A stretch of 54,704 nucleotides of DNA from Pseudomonas syringae pv. cilantro. GTDB taxonomy: Bacteria > Pseudomonadota > Gammaproteobacteria > Pseudomonadales > Pseudomonadaceae. Position 1 is the stretch's first letter; each line of letters starts with the position of its first letter. This document shows positions 50,663 through 54,704 of this stretch, piece after piece. The notes under the pieces were generated by a model that worked only from the letters and a program-made list of their open reading frames with translations, did not search any database and had not been told where the DNA came from. The translations under genes and the position numbers were made by a program. The stretch is from positions 109,177 to 163,880 of the forward strand of contig NZ_LGLN01000067.1 of the NCBI RefSeq assembly GCF_001293775.1, given 5' to 3'.

Positions 50663-52810
50663 ATGTCGACCACAATGATAGAAAGTGCCCTTATAGAAAA
50701 CATCCCTGATGACGCCGGGGTGCAGCTGGACCTTCACTCGCTGATGACCGCCATTGACCGCTCGCAGGCGATGATCGAGTTCGATCTTGAAGGCAATATC
50801 CTGCGGGCGAATGCCAACTTTCTCGACTGCGTCGGCTATCGGCTGGAAGAGGTCCAGGGTCGCCATCATCGCATGTTCTGCACGCCTGAATATGCGTCCA
50901 GCGTCGAGTATTCGACGTTCTGGGAGAAACTCGGCAAAGGCAACTTCGACGAAGGGCAATATAAGCGCTTGGGCAAGAATGGTCGCGAGATCTGGTTGCA
51001 GGCCACCTACAACCCGATCTTCGATAAAGAAGGTAACCCGTTCAAAGTGGTGAAGTTCGCCGCTGACGTGACTCAGCAGCGCAAGACCAATGCCGAGTAC
51101 GAGGGCAAGGTTGCCGCTATTGATCGCTCGCAGGGTATTATTGAATTCGATCTGAACGGTCGGGTGCTCAATGCCAATGAAAACTTTCTCAAAGTTCTGG
51201 GTTATCGCCTCGATGAGATCCAGGGCCAGCATCACCGCATGTTCTGCGACGACGATTACCTGAACAGCCCGGCCTATCGCGCGTTCTGGGCCAAGCTGGA
51301 ACGCGGCGAATATGATTCCGGGGAATACAAACGCGTCGGCAAGAATGGTCGCGAACTGTGGATCAGCGCCACCTATAACCCGATCTTCGACCCGGACGGC
51401 CGCCCGTATAAAATCGTCAAGTTCGCCAACGACGTCACTGAAAGCCGTGCGCGTCAGGCCGAGTTCGCGGGCAAGGTTACGGCCATCGAGCGCTCTCAGG
51501 CCGTCATCGAGTTCGACCTGACTGGCAAGGTGCTGACAGCTAACCGCAACTTTCTGACGGTGTTCGGTTACGAACTGGATGAAGTCGTTGGCGAACATCA
51601 CCGCATGTTCTGCTCCGAGGAATTCGTCAGCACGCTGCAGTACCGTGAGCTCTGGGAAAAGCTGGGACGTGGCGAATACGACGCCAACGAGTACAAGCGC
51701 AAACGCAAGGACGGCAAGGAAATCTGGATTCAGGCGACCTACAACCCGATCTTCGATGCGCAGGGCAAGCCCTATAAAATCGTCAAGTTTGCCCTCGACG
51801 TGACCGAGGCCAAGGAAACCAGCGTCGAGGACAAGGGCAAGGTTAACGCGATCGATCGTGCCCAGGCGGTCATCGAGTTTGACATGGCTGGCAACATCCT
51901 CGCGGCCAACGCCAACTTCCTCAAAGCGCTGGGTTATGGCTTGCAGGAAATCAAGGGCCAGCACCACCGGATCTTCTGCGAAGAGGAGTATGTGCGCGGC
52001 ACGGCCTATCGCGAGTTCTGGCACGGGCTGGGGCAGGGCGAGTTCTACTCCGGGCGCTTCATGCGGGTGAGTAAATACGGGCAGAAGATCTGGATTCAGG
52101 CCACCTACAGTCCGATTTTCGATCACGACGGCTTGCCGTTCAAAGTCGTGAAGTTTGCCACCGACATCACCCGCCAGGTCGAGATGGAGCAAGCCATCGA
52201 AGCCAAGACCCTCGCTATGCGTGAATCGGTCAAAGCGCTGATGAGTGCAATTTCCTATGTTGCGCAGAGCACTGACACCGCCACCGAACTGGCCCGCCTG
52301 ACCCGCGAGCAAGCCAGCCGTGGCTCGCAGACGCTGGTCAAGGCATCCGATGCGATGAGCATGATCGCCAAGTCGGCCGAAGGCATTCAGGACATCATTC
52401 AGGTGATCAGCGAGATCGCCAGTCAGACCAACATGTTGGCGTTCAACGCCGCGATCGAGGCTGCGCGCGCCGGTGAGCACGGGCTGGGGTTCTCGGTTGT
52501 CGCCGACGAAGTGCGCAAGCTGGCTGAAAAGTCCTCGCGGGCGACCAAGGAAATCAACAAACTGATTCTGGAAACGGTCAGCCGTATCGAGTCGGGCAAC
52601 GAGATCTCGCTGACGGCCGGCGAGGCGTTCGAACACATCGTGGACGGCGTCATGCAGACTACCCAAGCCATCGACGGCATCAACAGCGCGACCGAAAAAC
52701 AGCGCCTTTCGGCGCAGCAAGTCGAAACCCTGATCACTGAGTTGCACCAGGCCAACCTGACCGGTTACACCGAAACACTGGACAAGGTGTCCGTCGGACA
52801 ACCTGCATGA
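50663..52810 (+). CDS. Soluble chemoreceptor with four tandem PAS domains (BdlA-like)
   Basis: A 715-residue methyl-accepting-type protein without membrane segments. Four PAS domains of exactly 122 residues begin at AIDRSQ-like motifs at 30, 152, 274 and 396. Each has an HHR(M/I)FC motif and ends VVKFA-DVT or the like. A short signalling domain (about 515-705) contains the conserved tip [40 protein letters not shown]. Pseudomonas aeruginosa BdlA, which controls biofilm dispersal, has two such PAS domains. This version has four. It overlaps the triple-CheW gene by 4 bp. The PAS motifs suggest redox or oxygen sensing, by analogy only. Confidence 0.92.
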   Translation: MSTTMIESALIENIPDDAGVQLDLHSLMTAIDRSQAMIEFDLEGNILRANANFLDCVGYRLEEVQGRHHRMFCTPEYASSVEYSTFWEKLGKGNFDEGQYKRLGKNGREIWLQATYNPIFDKEGNPFKVVKFAADVTQQRKTNAEYEGKVAAIDRSQGIIEFDLNGRVLNANENFLKVLGYRLDEIQGQHHRMFCDDDYLNSPAYRAFWAKLERGEYDSGEYKRVGKNGRELWISATYNPIFDPDGRPYKIVKFANDVTESRARQAEFAGKVTAIERSQAVIEFDLTGKVLTANRNFLTVFGYELDEVVGEHHRMFCSEEFVSTLQYRELWEKLGRGEYDANEYKRKRKDGKEIWIQATYNPIFDAQGKPYKIVKFALDVTEAKETSVEDKGKVNAIDRAQAVIEFDMAGNILAANANFLKALGYGLQEIKGQHHRIFCEEEYVRGTAYREFWHGLGQGEFYSGRFMRVSKYGQKIWIQATYSPIFDHDGLPFKVVKFATDITRQVEMEQAIEAKTLAMRESVKALMSAISYVAQSTDTATELARLTREQASRGSQTLVKASDAMSMIAKSAEGIQDIIQVISEIASQTNMLAFNAAIEAARAGEHGLGFSVVADEVRKLAEKSSRATKEINKLILETVSRIESGNEISLTAGEAFEHIVDGVMQTTQAIDGINSATEKQRLSAQQVETLITELHQANLTGYTETLDKVSVGQPA
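50750..52213 (+). repeat. Four tandem 366-bp coding repeats (PAS units)
   Basis: Units start at 50750, 51116, 51482 and 51848, each 366 bp with no length variation, and encode homologous PAS domains. The constant length implies relatively recent duplication or selection for exact spacing. Confidence 0.85.
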
Positions 52811-54297
52811 GCAGCCTGACTGCCTATGGTGTGGTGCAGATCAACGGCGTTCATCTCGCCGTTGTCGCGGACGCGTTGATGGAGGCGGTGCACTGGCCGG
52901 AAAACCTGCAGCCGCACCCGTTGACCCGTGGTGCGCTGTTGGGGGTGTTTACTTTGCGTGGCAAGCCAGTGCCGCTGGTGGATTTGCGTGGCGAACTGGC
53001 GCAGAGCGACGAGGTTTCTTCGCCGACCCGGCTGGTAGCGATCCTCAAATACAGCGGTGGCTATCTGGGGCTTGCGATTGACGCGGTGTGCGACATTCTC
53101 AAGGCCCGTGATTCACAGTTCAGCCCGATGGGGCCGGGTGGCTCCAGCGTCGGGCTGCTGCCTTCGGTGCTGCTGAGCGCAGAAAATGCGCGGATGATCT
53201 ACAAGCTGGACCTGGATGTGCTGACCCGTTTGCCGGGCGTGCTGTTCGTCGCGGACCCTGGCGCGCAAGTGCTGAATGATCAGGCGCAGGCTGCCAAAAG
53301 CCACCTGCTGCATTATCTGGTGTTCGAGTGCGACAGCCGTCATTTCTGCATCGATGCCAGCGTTGTGACCGAACTGGTGGACAATCCCGAGATATCGCCA
53401 TCGGATTTTGCCAGTGACTGTTGCTTCGGGGTCACGTCGGTACGTGGCACCAGGGTCCCGGCACTCAACCTGTCGGAAGTGCTGGGTCTGGATCACCTGC
53501 GCCAGACATCCAAGCCGCAACTGCTACTGCTGACCGCTCCGGATGGTCGGGTGTGCGGATTCGGTTATGACCGAATGGTGGCTATTCAACGCCAGGACCC
53601 GGGCAGTCTGCTGGCAGCGCCGGCCTACGGTTTGCCGCACCCTGAATTGTTCGCCGGGGTGATGAACCTGGAAGAGGGCAAGCAGGCGCTGTTGCTCGAC
53701 CACCCGAGGTTGTTGCAGCGTCCGGAAATCAGGAGTTACACCCAGGTCTACCAGCATGACGTCAAGCCGGTGCAGGCTTCACACGATGTCACCAAGGCCA
53801 TGTTGCGCCATGCCTGCCTGTTGTTCGATGCGCCGACGCGCTTTGTCGCGCCGTTGAGTCAGATTGTGGAAATCATGAGCGTGCCCACGCAGTTGATCGG
53901 TCTGGCGCAACCCGAGACTCATCTGCTGGGCCAGTTCAACCTGCGTGGAGAGCAAGTGCCGCTGATCTGCCTCAGCAGCCTGTTGGGCGAAGGCACGCAA
54001 CCTCAGGACGAAGCGTCGCGGGTGCTGATCGTGCGCGGCGAGCGCCTGTGTTTCGGTTTCGCGGTGAGCCGTGTCGATGCTATCGATGCGTTCAACCAGT
54101 TTGATCCGTCCATGCTCGATCAGGGCTGGCGGGCTAACGTCGGCAAGGGCATTTCGGTCAACGACCGGGTTCGTTCGCTGGTCAGTGTGGGCAGCCAGGA
54201 ACGCAGCTGGCGCGCGACCCTGCTCGACTTGCAGGGGCTGGCCAGGCAACTGGAGTGCAGCGTCGCGCAACGCAAGGCAGCCTTGCAATCGGTCTGA
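52807..54297 (+). CDS. Protein with three CheW-like domains
   Basis: A 496-residue protein made of three CheW-like beta-barrels: about 5-140 ([43 protein letters not shown]), 165-300 ([47 protein letters not shown]) and 335-485 ([46 protein letters not shown]). CheW couples receptors to the kinase CheA. The start overlaps the receptor stop (ATGA), so the two are a coupled pair. No CheA gene is in the window. It may act as a multivalent scaffold. Confidence 0.9.
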   Translation: MSSLTAYGVVQINGVHLAVVADALMEAVHWPENLQPHPLTRGALLGVFTLRGKPVPLVDLRGELAQSDEVSSPTRLVAILKYSGGYLGLAIDAVCDILKARDSQFSPMGPGGSSVGLLPSVLLSAENARMIYKLDLDVLTRLPGVLFVADPGAQVLNDQAQAAKSHLLHYLVFECDSRHFCIDASVVTELVDNPEISPSDFASDCCFGVTSVRGTRVPALNLSEVLGLDHLRQTSKPQLLLLTAPDGRVCGFGYDRMVAIQRQDPGSLLAAPAYGLPHPELFAGVMNLEEGKQALLLDHPRLLQRPEIRSYTQVYQHDVKPVQASHDVTKAMLRHACLLFDAPTRFVAPLSQIVEIMSVPTQLIGLAQPETHLLGQFNLRGEQVPLICLSSLLGEGTQPQDEASRVLIVRGERLCFGFAVSRVDAIDAFNQFDPSMLDQGWRANVGKGISVNDRVRSLVSVGSQERSWRATLLDLQGLARQLECSVAQRKAALQSV

Positions 54298-54351
54298 ACT
54301 GAATGCGTCGCGTGTGGCCTTACGAAATATCCACACACGGAGTATCCAGTC

Positions 54352-54477
54352 ATGACCGAGAAAAAAGACGAGAAGCAACCAGAACCGGCAAGCGACGTGC
54401 CCGCGCATTCCACGCCGGAAGAAAAGGAACGCCTGAAAGACTTCAACAAGGACGGCATCCCGCCAGGAGCCTGCTGA
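54352..54477 (+). CDS. 41-residue charged hypothetical protein
   Basis: ATG at 54352, TGA at 54475-54477, with GGAG 9 nt upstream. The product begins MTEKKDEKQPEPASDVPAHS and ends KDGIPPGAC. It is hydrophilic, rich in Glu/Lys/Pro and probably disordered. It is followed by a strong terminator, which supports a real gene. Function is unknown. Confidence 0.6.
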   Translation: MTEKKDEKQPEPASDVPAHSTPEEKERLKDFNKDGIPPGAC

Positions 54478-54502
54478 CCGCGCTTGTGTGTGCGTTGCAA
54501 AG

Positions 54503-54526
54503 CGCCCGGCCTTTTCAGGCCGGGCG
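54503..54526. terminator. Intrinsic terminator, bidirectional
   Basis: CGCCCGGCCT-TTTC-AGGCCGGGCG is a perfect 10-bp stem with a 4-nt loop followed by TTGTCGTTT. It closes the chemoreceptor operon and probably the convergent GNAT gene. Confidence 0.85.
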
Positions 54527-54546
54527 TTGTCGTTTCAGCGCGTTAT

Positions 54547-54704
54547 TCATTCACTGCCGTTGGCAAACTCCAGTAGCCCGGCGCCTTCCATCCGGTAACG
54601 CACCCATTCGCTCTGCGGCGCAGCACCGATGGCCTCATAGAATCTGATGGCGGGTTCGTTCCAGTCCAGTACGCTCCATTCCAGACGGCCGCAGTCATTG
54701 GCTA
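54547..54704 (-). CDS. GNAT-family acetyltransferase, C-terminal part (gene runs off the window)
   Basis: The last 51 codons of a minus-strand gene are visible, reading CGRLEWSVLDWNEPAIRFYE then AIGAAPQSEWVRYRMEG and ending at a TGA at 54547-54549. The LEWSVLDWNEPAIRFYEAIGA motif is the conserved end of the GNAT fold of diamine/amino-group N-acetyltransferases. The N-terminus lies beyond the window. Confidence 0.85.
   Translation of the reverse strand, partial: ANDCGRLEWSVLDWNEPAIRFYEAIGAAPQSEWVRYRMEGAGLLEFANGSE

Noticed and set aside
50750..52213. CRISPR-like or satellite repeat
   Set aside because: The 366-bp period is entirely coding and encodes PAS domains. There are no short direct repeats with unique spacers.
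50603..52801. 732-codon open frame on the minus strand over the chemoreceptor gene
   Set aside because: It is the antisense shadow of the PAS repeats. Its apparent internal repeats simply mirror the PAS units, and it has no domain or ribosome binding site.

Overview
The window is about 55 kb of GC-rich Pseudomonas chromosome, most likely from the Pseudomonas syringae group. The basis is codon use, a 363-residue XenA-type reductase, an RmuC gene and REP elements with the core GCGAACTTGTTCGC. Genes are densely packed and no tRNA, rRNA, CRISPR array or insertion sequence was seen.

Layout. (1) 240-10074: a carbohydrate locus. A leftward operon encodes a ribose-type ABC transporter, two short-chain dehydrogenases and a SorC-type regulator. 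It is divergent from a split transketolase plus an FGGY kinase, and TTCA/TGAA palindromes lie between them. This reads as import of a polyol or branched sugar, oxidation, phosphorylation and two-carbon transfer. (2) 10075-12267: an accessory pocket of unrecognised small genes with a REP and a 15-bp inverted repeat. (3) 12268-20967: a leftward operon with a 2-oxoglutarate oxygenase of the ArpA/HalD type, a DddP-like M24 enzyme, a Dpp-type ABC transporter and a porin, then a divergent LysR gene and an MFS exporter. (4) 23567-30352: LysR, AldA-like dehydrogenase, MFS permease, enolase-superfamily enzyme and GMC oxidoreductase, probably sugar-acid or polyol catabolism. (5) 30399-33271: ArsR/XenA and Rrf2/F420-like reductase pairs. 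(6) 33307-47684: nitrogen scavenging. One leftward unit urtABCDE-ureE-ureF-ureAB(fused)-ureC-ureG-ureD is divergent from amiC-amiR-amidase. (7) 47800-54704: rmuC, a decayed AraC-like gene, a 28-residue membrane peptide, a four-PAS chemoreceptor overlapping a triple-CheW gene, a 41-codon gene and a partial GNAT gene.

The most interesting signal is in region 6. The leaders of urtA, amiC and the amidase carry the same two-hairpin RNA element. Its stems differ in sequence but stay paired, and the second hairpin has a loop beginning A-N-N-G. Each element is followed by a terminator or a strong hairpin. The urtA and amiC copies start about 23-25 nt after the predicted start of a sigma-54 promoter. 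The adjacent AmiR is an ANTAR antiterminator. I infer that AmiC/AmiR senses an amide or urea and antiterminates three leaders, coupling amide hydrolysis, urea uptake and a divergent urease in one nitrogen circuit on top of NtrC/sigma-54 control.
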